This document shows, in pieces, positions 8,867-18,236 of a DNA stretch of 38,879 bases (position 1 is the stretch's first letter; every line of letters begins with the position of its first letter). Source of the stretch: Candidatus Melainabacteria bacterium (GTDB taxonomy: Bacteria; Cyanobacteriota; Vampirovibrionia; Obscuribacterales; Obscuribacteraceae); contig JAHFBI010000008.1 in assembly GCA_023250095.1 (NCBI GenBank), positions 1-38,879 of the forward strand, given 5' to 3'. Under the pieces are notes generated by a model. It was not told the DNA's origin. It saw only the letters and a program-made list of their open reading frames with translations, and searched no databases. A program made the position numbers and the translations under genes.

Positions 8867-9799
8867 TCAATTTTTCGGGGCGAGGAAGCGTTCGCGATAA
8901 GACTCAACTGTTTTGCCCCTGCCTTCGGCAGGCAGAAGCGGGAAGCCCATTTCGATACGCTGCTCGAGATAAGCCCTGGCCACACGCTCCGACAGGCGTC
9001 GAATTTTCAAAATATTGGCCATGCGCTCGTCGCGCCCGAGAACCCCGCGCGCGTCCATCAAGTTGAAATTGTGCGAACACTTCAGCACATGCTCGTATGC
9101 CGGCATGACCAGTTTGAGATCCATCAAACGCGCTGCTTCCCTTTCGTAAAGATTGAAGAGAGTAGACAGCATCTCAGGATCGCTTTGCTGGAAATTGTAT
9201 GTAGATTGCTCGACTTCGTTTGTATGATAAATCTCGCCATAGCTGACCTTATCGCTCCATTTAAGGTCATAAACGCTTTCTACATCCTGCAGATACATAG
9301 AAATGCGCTCCAGCCCGTAAGTTATTTCAGCTGAAACAGGACGGAGATCTAGCCCGCCGGCCTGCTGAAAGTAAGTGAATTGCGTGATTTCCAGTCCATC
9401 CAGCCAGACTTCCCAGCCCACCCCCCAGGCACCCAGCGTCGGCGACTCCCAGTTATCTTCGACGAAACGAATGTCGTGGTCGCAAGCATTGATTCCGAGA
9501 GCCTTCAGGCTCTCGAGATAGACTTCTTGCACGTTATCGGGAGAAGGCTTGAGGATGACTTGATACTGGAAATAATGCTGGAGTCGGTTGGGATTGTCGC
9601 CATAGCGCCCGTCTGTCGGGCGACGGCAGGGATCAGCGGCAGCCATGTTCCAGGGCTCCGGTCCGAGCACTCGCAAGAAAGTGCCGGGGCTCATCGTCGA
9701 GGCACCTTTCTCCTGGTCGTAAGGCTGCAAAACGGTACAGCCCTGGCGATCCCAGAACTCGTTCAGAGATTGGATTACTTGCTGAAATGTCAAAGCCAT
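8867..9799 (-). CDS. glyQ: Glycine-tRNA ligase alpha subunit
   Basis: GlyQ is the catalytic subunit of the bacterial alpha2beta2 glycyl-tRNA synthetase, which charges tRNA-Gly in the cytoplasm. The family sequence is unmistakable: [59 protein letters not shown] and the C-terminal [12 protein letters not shown]. The ATG at 9799 is the proper start because GGGAGG lies 7 nt upstream; the GTG at 9805 would be only 1 nt from that site. At 310 residues it has normal length. The beta subunit gene glyS, often adjacent, is absent here: the gene downstream is convergent and unrelated, so glyS must lie elsewhere. Confidence 0.97.
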   Translation of the reverse strand: MALTFQQVIQSLNEFWDRQGCTVLQPYDQEKGASTMSPGTFLRVLGPEPWNMAAADPCRRPTDGRYGDNPNRLQHYFQYQVILKPSPDNVQEVYLESLKALGINACDHDIRFVEDNWESPTLGAWGVGWEVWLDGLEITQFTYFQQAGGLDLRPVSAEITYGLERISMYLQDVESVYDLKWSDKVSYGEIYHTNEVEQSTYNFQQSDPEMLSTLFNLYEREAARLMDLKLVMPAYEHVLKCSHNFNLMDARGVLGRDERMANILKIRRLSERVARAYLEQRIEMGFPLLPAEGRGKTVESYRERFLAPKN

Positions 9800-10000
9800 G
9801 CGCACGCCTCCCGAAGCAGGTTCAGTTTAACATGCTGGCGCAGCTGGCGTTTTTGCCGGCTGCACCTGTAACGGTCACGTTTACAGCCCTTTTCTGTCAT
9901 AAAAAACCCCACCTGGAAACAATCGGATAGGAAGCGCGCGCCACCGGGCATATCAGGACAGGCAAGCGCTCTTAGGTTCTCAGCAAGGCAAAGGACAGGC

Positions 10001-10960
10001 GTGACTAATTCGGTGGATTTGCTCAAGTCCAAGGGGGAAGGACTGAAAGACAGGCTATCTGTTCTTCTCGACAATATGAACAGCGTACTCATCGGGCAGT
10101 CACGCTCGGTGAGACTGGCAGCCACAGCCTTCTTTGCTGGCGGGCATGTCCTGCTCGAAGATGTGCCAGGTGTCGGCAAGACACTTCTGGCCAAAACTCT
10201 GGCACATTCCGTCTGCGCCGGATTCAAGCGGGTGCAGTGCACTCCGGACCTCCTGCCTTCGGACATCTCCGGAGTAAATATTTTCGACCAGAAAGAGTCC
10301 TGCTTTTCTTTCGTTCCCGGTCCAATCTTTACCAATATCCTCCTGGCCGACGAGATAAACCGGGCGACGCCGCGCACGCAATCCAGCTTGCTCGAGGCCA
10401 TGGAAGAAGGACAGGTGACAAGCGATGGCGAGACACGGCAGCTGCCGGAGCTTTTCTTCGTCATCGCCACACAAAATCCCGTGGAGTACCACGGCACTTT
10501 CCCCCTGCCCGAAGCTCAGCTTGACCGCTTCATGCTTTCTCTTTCGCTAGGCTACCCATCTGCCGAACAAGAAGTGGACATGCTGGAGAGAACTCTTGCC
10601 GAAGGAGCTTTTGCGGTTAAACCCGTCCTCAGTGTCGCCGATGTGCTGGAAGTAAGAGCCAGAGTACGCCAGGTCTTTGTCGAAAAATCCATTCAACAGT
10701 ACATAGTCGCTATCGTCAACGCCACACGCGCTAGCGACCAGGTAATTCTGGGAGTCAGCCCGCGCGGCAGCCAGCTTCTGATGAAAGCGTCCCAGGCGCA
10801 TGCTCTCATTGCCGGGCGTGATTTCGTGCAACCGGAGGATGTGAAATTACTGGCGCCGTCTGTTTTCGGTCACAGGATCATTCCTAAACAGCGAGGGAAC
10901 AAAGTGAGCCATGGCGAGATCATCGAGGAGATTGCCGCCGGGGTCAAAGTCCCCATCTAA
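10001..10960 (+). CDS. MoxR-family AAA+ ATPase
   Basis: MoxR ATPases are chaperone-like AAA+ proteins that mature or regulate partner proteins, usually encoded beside DUF58 and transglutaminase or von Willebrand genes as here. Walker A is DVPGVGKT (residues 54-61) and Walker B is LLADEIN (114-120); TPDLLPSDISG, TQSSLLEAMEEGQVT, ATQNPVEYHGTFPLPEAQLD and GVSPRG are MoxR signatures. The start is the GTG at 10001, with AAGGA 5 nt upstream. The gene overlaps the DUF58 gene by 50 nt. Length of 319 is typical. The specific client protein cannot be told from sequence. Confidence 0.95.
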   Translation: MTNSVDLLKSKGEGLKDRLSVLLDNMNSVLIGQSRSVRLAATAFFAGGHVLLEDVPGVGKTLLAKTLAHSVCAGFKRVQCTPDLLPSDISGVNIFDQKESCFSFVPGPIFTNILLADEINRATPRTQSSLLEAMEEGQVTSDGETRQLPELFFVIATQNPVEYHGTFPLPEAQLDRFMLSLSLGYPSAEQEVDMLERTLAEGAFAVKPVLSVADVLEVRARVRQVFVEKSIQQYIVAIVNATRASDQVILGVSPRGSQLLMKASQAHALIAGRDFVQPEDVKLLAPSVFGHRIIPKQRGNKVSHGEIIEEIAAGVKVPI

Positions 10961-12251
10961 CATTCCGCCAGGAAGCACATACAAGCTGGAGCCCGAGACA
11001 CGCTTCTTTATCTGCTTGTTGCTTGCCTTTTCCCTCTATTTCATTGCCGCCAGCATCGGCAGCGGCTGGATTTTCCTAATGGCGGCCGGACTTCTGGCTG
11101 CCCTGGCAGCCGGGCTTGCCTTGCCAGCGGACATGGTGGCAGGCGTCTCTGTTGAGGCAAGCTGCCCGGCTCAAGCAACCGCGGGCGAATCGCTAAAGGT
11201 GAATCTTACTTTCAAACACCCGCAAGGGTCCCTCTGGCATGCACCGGTACACTGGTTGCTCGTCAGCTATCTTCCTTTGAATCTAAGAGAAAGGACAAGC
11301 GCCCACCCTTCCCGGAACACTAGCAACAAAGATTCGTTGCCGCTGCCGCAGCAGGCACCGCTATTAATAGAATCTCTAACTAACGAAGAAACAATTGTCT
11401 GGCACACAGCTCCGCTTGAGCGGGGTGTTTACTTAGCGGCAGAAATCTGCCTTGAATCTGCCTATCCGCTGGGCATAGCCTGGTCGAAAAGAAAGGTGTG
11501 CACGGAGGCTCGCATCACCGTCTATCCGAAAGTCGTACCCATTGCCGGACAGTTTCTCTACAAGCTGAGCGCTGCCGGCGCGGGTACAACAGGTGTGCCG
11601 CGCGGAGGTTCGGCGCACCAATCCACTTATACGCGCGGCGTCAGGGCCTATGCCCGCGGCGACAGCCCGCGCACCATACACTGGGTCTCCAGCGCACGCC
11701 AGGCGAAGCTTATGGTTCGCGAATTCGACGCCGAAGGTCTGCCACTTTTCGACATTTTTATCGATCTCTGCGCCCCCTGGCGAAGCTATCGGCAGTTTGA
11801 GCTGGCGGTGACGACAGTGGCTTCCTTACTCTATCTGGGGCAACGCAACGCCATTCACCCTGAGCTTTATATCAGCGGGCAAGCAAATCTGCTCGACCTA
11901 GATTTGCCTGCCTCCTTGCCGGGCATCGAGATGGACATGGAGATTCTGGCACGTCTTTCCCCGGCGAAGAACAAGGACCCGAAGCTGCCTTTTGCTCACC
12001 CGCGCGCCCGGCAAAGAACCCTTGTTACCGTCTGCCCGGATCAAAGCGCCTGCCCCCCCTGCCTGAACTCTTACTATATCGAAGTTGCAGACAGTCCAGC
12101 CAGCAGAACCTCGATGCAAAATCAGCCAGGCAGTTCCCGCCTCCCCGCAGCAGATTCCAGCGTCAGGACAAACGCTCCTTCTTTGTACAGCCGCAACAAT
12201 TCGGCCACTTCAAGCCTGGTTGCCGGCGAAGAAGACATCTCTCTTTTGTGA
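10911..12251 (+). CDS. DUF58-domain membrane protein
   Basis: DUF58 proteins accompany MoxR ATPases and transglutaminases; their biochemical role is not settled. Two hydrophobic helices lie near residues 30-65 (FFICLLLAFSLYFIAASIG, GWIFLMAAGLLAALAAGLAL). A beta-rich region follows, then the DUF58 core at about 243-272 with VRAYARGDSPRTIHWVSSAR and KLMVREFDAEG. The ATG at 10911 lies inside moxR; GAGGGA is somewhat distant (about 13 nt), but no better start occurs before the first helix. The C-terminal 60 residues are Ser/Pro-rich and poorly ordered. The transglutaminase gene starts 7 nt after its stop, consistent with one transcript. Confidence 0.92.
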   Translation: MARSSRRLPPGSKSPSNIPPGSTYKLEPETRFFICLLLAFSLYFIAASIGSGWIFLMAAGLLAALAAGLALPADMVAGVSVEASCPAQATAGESLKVNLTFKHPQGSLWHAPVHWLLVSYLPLNLRERTSAHPSRNTSNKDSLPLPQQAPLLIESLTNEETIVWHTAPLERGVYLAAEICLESAYPLGIAWSKRKVCTEARITVYPKVVPIAGQFLYKLSAAGAGTTGVPRGGSAHQSTYTRGVRAYARGDSPRTIHWVSSARQAKLMVREFDAEGLPLFDIFIDLCAPWRSYRQFELAVTTVASLLYLGQRNAIHPELYISGQANLLDLDLPASLPGIEMDMEILARLSPAKNKDPKLPFAHPRARQRTLVTVCPDQSACPPCLNSYYIEVADSPASRTSMQNQPGSSRLPAADSSVRTNAPSLYSRNNSATSSLVAGEEDISLL

Positions 12252-12258
12252 GGCAAAA

Positions 12259-14619
12259 GTGCAAAGCCGAAAGTTGACAACTACGGGACATGGGGGCGAG
12301 GTCGAAGACTCGCTCAGCATGCGCATCGTCACCAGCGCCATGGCAATCACAGGCATCCTGGCTGCCAGCCCCCTGGCCGAAACGCCATCCATTCTGGTGG
12401 CAGGCGGAATTGCCGGCATCATAGCCGGAAGCGCCGTCAGCTATATCCGGCGCCGCTCGAACAACTTCTGGCTAAAATGGGGCATTTCGCTGGGAATCCT
12501 CATCGTGGCTGGCGTCTTCTTCCAGGAATTGCTGGAGCGTATACGCACAAGCGTCGCCGATGCGCGCATGCCTCTAACAAACATGCTCATTGCCCTGCAG
12601 TCCTTGCACTGCTTCGACATGCCCAGACGCCGCGATCTTAACCTTTCTGCTCTGGTGGGCTTGACACTCATGTCCTCTGCTGCCACGTTGAGTCGCGATA
12701 CCGGCTTTGGTATCTACCTCCTGAGCTTTCTCATTCTATCCTCGTACATGCTCCATCTCGATTGCATCTCCCGAACCCGTTCCAGGGCACGCGTCGGGAA
12801 CCTTCGCTATGACGAGCCCTCCGAGGCAGCTGTCACCCCTGAGGAAGCGCGTCCAGCACTGGGGCCCGGCAGAGGCACAAGCAGAGCTTATCTCATTCCC
12901 TCAGTAATTCTGCTGCCTCTGTGCGGCTTTCTCCTCTTTCTGTCCCTGCCGAGAGCTGAAATTACTTTTTTGCGACACATCAGCGTCTCAGCCAGGCTCA
13001 ATCTGCCCTGGCTCAAAGGCGACTCCATAGTCAACCGGGACCTCTTGCACGACTTGCGCCCTGACGGGAGCATTGCCGTCAATCCGCGTGCTTATTTCGG
13101 TTTTGCCGAAGATCTTAACCTCAACTACCGCGGTCAGCTCGACAACGAAATAATGATGAGGGTGTCCAGCCTGCGCGGAGTATTCTGGCGCGCCATGGCT
13201 TTCGATACTTACGATGGGCACCACTGGACCATGAGCGAACCGCACAAGGTAGAAGAACGCCTGGCATACTGCGGCAGCGAAATCCCGCTTTCGCCCATGC
13301 CTTCATGCATCACCTTGCCCTCCACCAAAACATTCGAGTTGAACCAGGTCTTCTATATCGAAGCCGACATGCCCAATGTCGTTCCGGTAGCGTCGGTTCC
13401 CTTCCTGTTGCAGTTTCCGGCTCAAATGGTGAAAGTCGACCATTACGGGGGCATAAGGTGTGCATCGACCCTCGAAAAAGATACTGTCTACACAGCTCTT
13501 TCCAGAGTCCCGCAATTCGACCTGCCGAAGCTGCGGCAGATGCCGCCTGAAAAGACGGCATATCTTGAGAGAGTGCAGGACGGGTTGGCCAACTATCTTC
13601 AGTTGCCAGCCAGCCTGCCTGCATCAGTGCGGCAGTTGTCCGGGAGAATCACCGCTGGCGATGGCAACTGGTATTGCCAAGCCGAGCGCATCAACAACTT
13701 CCTCCAGAGCCATTATGTCTATGACCTGAATGTTCCGGCCACGCCGGCCAATGCCGACGTCGTAGCTGATTTCCTCGAGCGCCAGAAACGCGGCTACTGC
13801 GAACACTTTGCCTCTGCCTTCGTCGTGCTGTGCCGTTGCCGTGGCATCCCTGCCAGACTGGTGACTGGTTTTACCGAAGGAGAATACAATCCACTTACCG
13901 GGCTCTGGGAAGTGCGCCTGAGCCAGGCGCACGCCTGGGCCGAGGTTTTCATTCCACACTCAGGCTGGATCAGCTTCGATCCGACAGCACAAGGCGTGGA
14001 ACCAGGATATTGCGGGAGCGAAAGGCAATCGCCCATCGACTACATCGTCGAGCACTTGCGCCCGATTCTGGCAACAGTTTTGGCTCACCCCTCCTGCAAG
14101 GCAACGTGCCATGCTTTCGAGCAGCTTTTTTTCCAGATAGCCAGTCGAGTTGCACCCTGCGTGCCTTTCCTTTCTGCGCTCTGGCGTCCTCTGGCAGCCG
14201 TCCTCTCCCTTGTCATCATTGTCTCCGCCTTGCTGGCTCTCCGGCAACGGTGGCGCTCAACCATCGCCAGAAAACTGCTCTGCCTGACAGAGGCAAAATC
14301 AGATGTTGAAAGCAACGAGAAACAACGCTTACGGAAACAGGCTACGCAGTGTTATCAAAATGTGCTGAAAGAGCTCCTTCCGCTGAAAATCTGCCGGCAG
14401 GAAAATGACACGTCCTCAGACTTGATTGCCAGCATCTGCGCCAGGCTGGAGTCGCCGCCGGCCTCGGCAGACCAGGACAAACTACTCAAAGAGCTTTTAC
14501 CAGACCTGACATGTTTCATGGAACAATATGAAAAAACAAGGTTTGGACGCAGCCCCGCTGGTGAGGAATTGACAGAGACAACCAGACAGATCCATGACAA
14601 GCTTGAACGAATGTCCTGA
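12259..14619 (+). CDS. Membrane-anchored transglutaminase-like protein (DUF3488/TgpA type)
   Basis: The N-terminal third holds several transmembrane helices (TSAMAITGILAASPLAETP, GISLGILIVAGVFFQELL, YLIPSVILLPLCGFLLFLSL), then an extracytoplasmic region and a transglutaminase core: Cys514 in RGYCEHFASAFV, His558 in SQAHAWAEVF, Asp574 in WISFDPTAQG. A last membrane helix (PLAAVLSLVIIVSALLALRQ) precedes a cytoplasmic helical tail resembling DUF4129. All triad residues are present, so it is probably active as a protease- or transferase-like enzyme. I chose the GTG at 12259, with GAGG 5 nt upstream and 8 nt after the DUF58 stop; the frame is open back to 12085. Third gene of the MoxR-DUF58-transglutaminase module. 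Confidence 0.92.
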   Translation: MQSRKLTTTGHGGEVEDSLSMRIVTSAMAITGILAASPLAETPSILVAGGIAGIIAGSAVSYIRRRSNNFWLKWGISLGILIVAGVFFQELLERIRTSVADARMPLTNMLIALQSLHCFDMPRRRDLNLSALVGLTLMSSAATLSRDTGFGIYLLSFLILSSYMLHLDCISRTRSRARVGNLRYDEPSEAAVTPEEARPALGPGRGTSRAYLIPSVILLPLCGFLLFLSLPRAEITFLRHISVSARLNLPWLKGDSIVNRDLLHDLRPDGSIAVNPRAYFGFAEDLNLNYRGQLDNEIMMRVSSLRGVFWRAMAFDTYDGHHWTMSEPHKVEERLAYCGSEIPLSPMPSCITLPSTKTFELNQVFYIEADMPNVVPVASVPFLLQFPAQMVKVDHYGGIRCASTLEKDTVYTALSRVPQFDLPKLRQMPPEKTAYLERVQDGLANYLQLPASLPASVRQLSGRITAGDGNWYCQAERINNFLQSHYVYDLNVPATPANADVVADFLERQKRGYCEHFASAFVVLCRCRGIPARLVTGFTEGEYNPLTGLWEVRLSQAHAWAEVFIPHSGWISFDPTAQGVEPGYCGSERQSPIDYIVEHLRPILATVLAHPSCKATCHAFEQLFFQIASRVAPCVPFLSALWRPLAAVLSLVIIVSALLALRQRWRSTIARKLLCLTEAKSDVESNEKQRLRKQATQCYQNVLKELLPLKICRQENDTSSDLIASICARLESPPASADQDKLLKELLPDLTCFMEQYEKTRFGRSPAGEELTETTRQIHDKLERMS

Positions 14620-14752
14620 CGGATGGCACTTGCCGGAATCAGAAGTCAAGGTTCGGATATCGTTTGAACATCCCCCAATCTGGCCGCTCGCCGCGCCAGT
14701 CCTGAATAATCACAAAGGAAAAGGGGCACAAATGGTTAATTTTCGTCATCTT

Positions 14753-14769
14753 TTGGCACAATAGGAGCA
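14753..14769 (+). promoter_or_regulatory. Sigma-54-like -24/-12 element (tentative)
   Basis: TTGGCACAATAGGAGCA has the GG and GC dinucleotides at exact sigma-54 spacing and a full TTGGCAC -24 box, but only GAGCA instead of TTGCA at -12. It lies about 70 nt before the AAA+ ATPase start in a 218-bp intergenic region. A chance match is possible. Confidence 0.3.
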
Positions 14770-14837
14770 TAAGTTACTCTGAGAGGAAGCCTTAGGGCAG
14801 TTACTATTCGACTTCGAGAGCACGCAGGGAAAAAGCA

Positions 14838-16118
14838 ATGGTTCAACAATTACGGACAGGGCAGCAACAAGATTTCGTCCCCCCATATCCCAACACCATC
14901 GAGGAGACAGGTCTTAAAGAAGGCTTTCTCGAAGAACTCATCATGAAGGACATCTTCCTGGTGAACTTCGCTCTAGGCCGCGAGATCGCCTCGCGCACCA
15001 ATCTGCCGTTCAAGATAGTGGAAGGGGTGCTTGAATCCTTGAAGCGTCAGATGCTTGTCGAGGTCAGAGCCGCAGGCGGCATCGCCGACTATGAATACAC
15101 ACCGACTGATAAAGGTCGCGACCGGGCAAGAGCCTTCTTCGATCACAATACTTACGTCGGTGTCTGTCCGGTTCCCTGGTCAATTTATGTAGAATCGCTC
15201 AAGTACCAAACCATACGTCGCGAATCCGTAACTCCCCGCGATCTGGAAGTGGCATTTTCGGACATCATGGTCAATCGTAAGACCATCAATACTGTTGGAC
15301 CAGCAATCAACTCCGGACGTGGGATGTTCCTCTTCGGTGAAGCAGGTAACGGCAAGACCTCAATTGCCGAGCGTATCGTTCGCAGCTTCCGCGGACATAT
15401 CTTCATTCCCTACGCCGTGGAAATCGACGGACAAATAATCCGGCTCTATGATCAGCACAACCACCAGCAAGTATCCGCCTCCAATTATCCGCGCGACTAT
15501 GATCACCGCTGGATCCGCATCAATCGTCCCTGCGTCGTAGTCGGCGGCGAACTGACCATAGATATGCTGGAGCTACAATACGACTACTCCGCCAAACTCT
15601 ACGAAGCCCCACTGCAGCTCAAGTCCAATTGCGGGCTTCTGCTCATCGACGACTTTGGCAGACAGCGCATCGACCACAAATCACTGCTTAACCGCTGGAT
15701 CGTCCCACTGGAGAAGCGCGTCGACTACCTGACACTGCACACAGGCAAGAAATTGGAAGTGCCTTTCGAGCAGCTAATCGTCTTTTCCACCAACCTCAAC
15801 CCAGGCGACCTGGTGGACGAGGCTTTCCTGAGGCGGATCCCCTACAAAATCAACATCACAACGCCGACAGAGGAAGAATTCAAGTGGATCTTTTTGCAAT
15901 ACTGCCAGCGCGCAGGGGTGCCATACAACGAAGAGGCGGTCAACTATCTCATTGAAACCCAGTATCGCAGCGGCCGCCGCATGATGCGTTGCTGTCATCC
16001 CCGTGACGTCATCGATCAGGTGACTAACCTGTGCAAATTCCTGCAGTCCGAGCCGAGACTGACAAGGGAGTACTTGGACCATGCTTGCTCCGTGTACTTC
16101 GCAGCTATGGGCAAGTAA
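14838..16118 (+). CDS. AAA+ ATPase with N-terminal winged helix
   Basis: A 426-residue ATPase. Residues about 46-100 look like a winged helix (IASRTNLPFKIVEGVLESLK followed by the wing YEYTPTDKGRDRARAFF). Walker A is GEAGNGKT (167-174), Walker B LLLIDD (267-272), sensor-1 Asn at FSTNLNP (about 319) and a candidate arginine finger in FLRRIPYK (332-333). The insert between Walker A and B (about 190-262) is long and rich in His, Asp and Tyr. The ATG at 14838 follows AGGGA by 8-9 nt. It is not a MoxR, DnaA or sigma-54 activator by its motifs. It stands between the transglutaminase and the TonB-like gene; the function is unknown, and a DNA-binding or remodelling ATPase is an inference. Confidence 0.88.
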   Translation: MVQQLRTGQQQDFVPPYPNTIEETGLKEGFLEELIMKDIFLVNFALGREIASRTNLPFKIVEGVLESLKRQMLVEVRAAGGIADYEYTPTDKGRDRARAFFDHNTYVGVCPVPWSIYVESLKYQTIRRESVTPRDLEVAFSDIMVNRKTINTVGPAINSGRGMFLFGEAGNGKTSIAERIVRSFRGHIFIPYAVEIDGQIIRLYDQHNHQQVSASNYPRDYDHRWIRINRPCVVVGGELTIDMLELQYDYSAKLYEAPLQLKSNCGLLLIDDFGRQRIDHKSLLNRWIVPLEKRVDYLTLHTGKKLEVPFEQLIVFSTNLNPGDLVDEAFLRRIPYKINITTPTEEEFKWIFLQYCQRAGVPYNEEAVNYLIETQYRSGRRMMRCCHPRDVIDQVTNLCKFLQSEPRLTREYLDHACSVYFAAMGK

Positions 16119-16170
16119 GAGGGCCGCGCACGCCTCTTGCCTTAAGTGAAACGCCGGTAAGTTTTACTTG

Positions 16171-16200
16171 CTGACAGCCCGTGTTAACATGGGCTGTCAG
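16171..16200. repeat. 30-bp near-perfect palindrome over a start codon
   Basis: CTGACAGCCC (16171-16180) and GGGCTGTCAG (16191-16200) are exact inverted repeats, and the centre contains the palindrome TGTTAACA, so 28 of 30 bases are symmetric. It lies 53 nt after the AAA+ ATPase stop and contains the only upstream ATG (16189) of the TonB-like gene. It may be a terminator hairpin, an operator or a translation-controlling structure; no T-run follows. Confidence 0.85.
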
Positions 16201-17505
16201 TCATTTTCAGCCACAGAAGAGCCCGGACCGGTCCACTTGTCAGGCGTTTCACCTCAAGTAGAACAGCAAGAGAACCCAGCACCTGTAGCTCAAGACTCCG
16301 TGCTTGCGCTCAGACGAATATCCCTGGAAAAGCGCCAAGCTCTAAGCACCTTTTGCATCTGCTTTTCCTCCATTATCTGGTGCGCAGGGCTGTCCCGGCT
16401 AGGCATCGCCAGCGAAGGACTGCCCTGGTATATCACAATTGCCGCCGTGGCTGCCTTCTCGACTCGCTACCTCACACGCCGGGCGCCAAGAATCTACCCG
16501 GCAGTCAAAGCTCTCTGGGGCAGCGAGTCCCTTCATTTCCTCGAATCCTGGGCAATCACTTATCTGGCAGCAGCCGTCATGCTCTATTTGTTGATTGCCG
16601 GACAATCCCTTGCCCCTGCGCCTGAGCCTGCCCATGTGACTCATTTCGTGGACATCGAACTGACCTCGTTGCAAGATGCCCAGGACAGACATTCTCCTAT
16701 GCCTGCAACAAAGGAAGCTGTAGATCTGCGCAAACGCACTGGTGATCAAATCAACTCTCAAGGCTCGCTCACGCCAACCACGAAGAAAGCATCGGCACAA
16801 GCCACTGCAAGGCCGCTCCCGCCACACTCACAAAAAGAAGAAGCAACTGACAGGAAGGAAGAGCCGCAGGTCAAATCGACCGTCGACAGCCGCGCGACCA
16901 AAATGTCAGCGGACAGATCAAAGACGTCCATGAACCTATCCTCGCTCGAGATTCCCACACCCTGGAAAACAGTGTCTGCGCATCCCAGGGTAGATTCCAC
17001 AGCCCATGACCTCTCTGAGCCGCCGGCGCGTCAGCAACCCCAACCCACGGGGCAGGAGCAGCAAAACGACGAGCGTCCTTATCTGGAAGAAGTGGCTCCG
17101 CCCGAGCTTGTGGAGATGGTCGATAATGACGGCGACAAAAACAGCCTCGACGTTTTTCAGACGGGAGGCAATTCAGCTGGTGGGAAAGGCGCCAAATCCG
17201 ACCTGTCTTCCTACCTGAAAGAGCTCCACAAACGCATCAAGAACGCCTGGTCACCGCCGCGCGGGCAATCCCGCAGGGCTGAAATTCTCTTTCGCCTGCG
17301 CCAGGACGGACGACTCTCCTTCCTCAAAATAGCCAGATCATCCGGAGACACAGCCACAGATGAAGCAGCCATGCAAGCCGTATCCAGGGCAGCTGCCTTC
17401 CGGCAGCTGCCCGAGTCCTGCCATCTCGGCTATCTGGACGTGCTCTACACCTTCAACTACACTGCCGATGAACTGAAAGAGATCTCGCCCCTTCTTCAGA
17501 ATTAG
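16189..17505 (+). CDS. TonB/TolA-like energy-transducer protein
   Basis: The C-terminal 95 residues fit the TonB C-terminal fold: SSYLKELHKRIKNAWSPPRG, ILFRLRQDGRLSFLKIARSS, then AMQAVSRAAAFRQLPESC. Before it lies a long Pro/Ser/Lys/Gln-rich linker (about 150-330) able to span the periplasm, and three N-terminal hydrophobic segments (STFCICFSSIIWCAG, WYITIAAVAAFSTRYL, TYLAAAVMLYLLIAG) instead of the usual one. The start is unsure: the ATG at 16189 sits in a palindrome with no ribosome binding site, a TTG at 16168 is possible, and an internal GTG near 16300 cannot be excluded. No ExbB/ExbD or TonB-dependent receptor gene is nearby. Classification as TonB-like is good; partners are unknown. Confidence 0.8.
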   Translation: MGCQSFSATEEPGPVHLSGVSPQVEQQENPAPVAQDSVLALRRISLEKRQALSTFCICFSSIIWCAGLSRLGIASEGLPWYITIAAVAAFSTRYLTRRAPRIYPAVKALWGSESLHFLESWAITYLAAAVMLYLLIAGQSLAPAPEPAHVTHFVDIELTSLQDAQDRHSPMPATKEAVDLRKRTGDQINSQGSLTPTTKKASAQATARPLPPHSQKEEATDRKEEPQVKSTVDSRATKMSADRSKTSMNLSSLEIPTPWKTVSAHPRVDSTAHDLSEPPARQQPQPTGQEQQNDERPYLEEVAPPELVEMVDNDGDKNSLDVFQTGGNSAGGKGAKSDLSSYLKELHKRIKNAWSPPRGQSRRAEILFRLRQDGRLSFLKIARSSGDTATDEAAMQAVSRAAAFRQLPESCHLGYLDVLYTFNYTADELKEISPLLQN

Positions 17506-17590
17506 GACTGCACCAGAAGATGCGCAGGCTTGTCGGCCCCAAAAATGACTCAAACCATAGCTTTTGATTCTGGCAGATGAAGGGAATCAA

Positions 17591-18214
17591 TCACAGCAAC
17601 AGTCTCTTGCGCTCATCTTTGCCTGTCCAGGGCTTGAACGAGTTTATCAAAAGCTGAACTGTCATCCAGCCGGGCATCAGTCCTGCATGCCTGGTAACTT
17701 CCAGACGTTCGTTGCGCCCGAACGCGGAGGTTGCCTTCCGTGTCGTGACCTGATCGCATTGGTCCTTGCCGAAATACCAGAGGGCTCTGATGACCAGCCC
17801 GACCTGTCCGTCACCCATTGCAGTCTTGCGCGGCGCCAGGCGTCTAAGGTGAATAACAATTCCACCATAGACAAACGAGCTTGTAGCACCGTTTGTAGCA
17901 TATACAACCTCCCCACCTGCTGCCTGATGAAAGCCCAGAGATCGTGCAGCATCGCGTCCGTAGCAAAATACTTCCTTGGCAAACGCCCTTGCCTTGGCTG
18001 ATGCAACTTGAAAAGGAGTTGGCAGGGCGCCGAGAGCATGGGATGCAATAAAGACACCACGCGCCAGTCGCTTAATTGAACCAGATTTGACCAACCTGTA
18101 TAGCGTTTGATCGACGGCTGCACGATAGCCATAACATAAGAGTTCTCGAGTCGTAAAAATCTGCCCGCTCGGAAGCCGTGCGATGTGCCGTTTGATCTGA
18201 GCCGCGGTCCACAT
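17591..18214 (-). CDS. AbiEi/DUF6088-like antitoxin-type transcriptional regulator
   Basis: The N-terminal winged helix reads WTAAQIKRHIARLPSGQIFT, then AAVDQTLYRLVKSGSIKRLA and RGVFIASHALGALPTPFQVA, the pattern of DUF6088 / type IV AbiEi antitoxins that repress their own promoter. The second half is beta-rich, with YATNGATSSFVYGGIVIHLR and APRKTAMGDGQVGLVIRAL. The ATG at 18214 has GGAGGG 4-5 nt upstream, better than the longer frame to 18268. No AbiEii nucleotidyltransferase toxin gene adjoins: the downstream gene is the convergent TonB-like gene. Its base composition is a little lower in GC than the neighbours, consistent with but not proof of transfer. Confidence 0.8.
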   Translation of the reverse strand: MWTAAQIKRHIARLPSGQIFTTRELLCYGYRAAVDQTLYRLVKSGSIKRLARGVFIASHALGALPTPFQVASAKARAFAKEVFCYGRDAARSLGFHQAAGGEVVYATNGATSSFVYGGIVIHLRRLAPRKTAMGDGQVGLVIRALWYFGKDQCDQVTTRKATSAFGRNERLEVTRHAGLMPGWMTVQLLINSFKPWTGKDERKRLLL

Positions 18215-18236
18215 GGGTCCCTCCAAAAACTTTTTC

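Noticed and set aside
9800-10000. T-box or other riboswitch upstream of glyQ
   Set aside because: No T-box core (TGGnACCGCG-type) or specifier-stem pattern is seen; only a short inverted repeat and an AT-rich patch in the divergent region.
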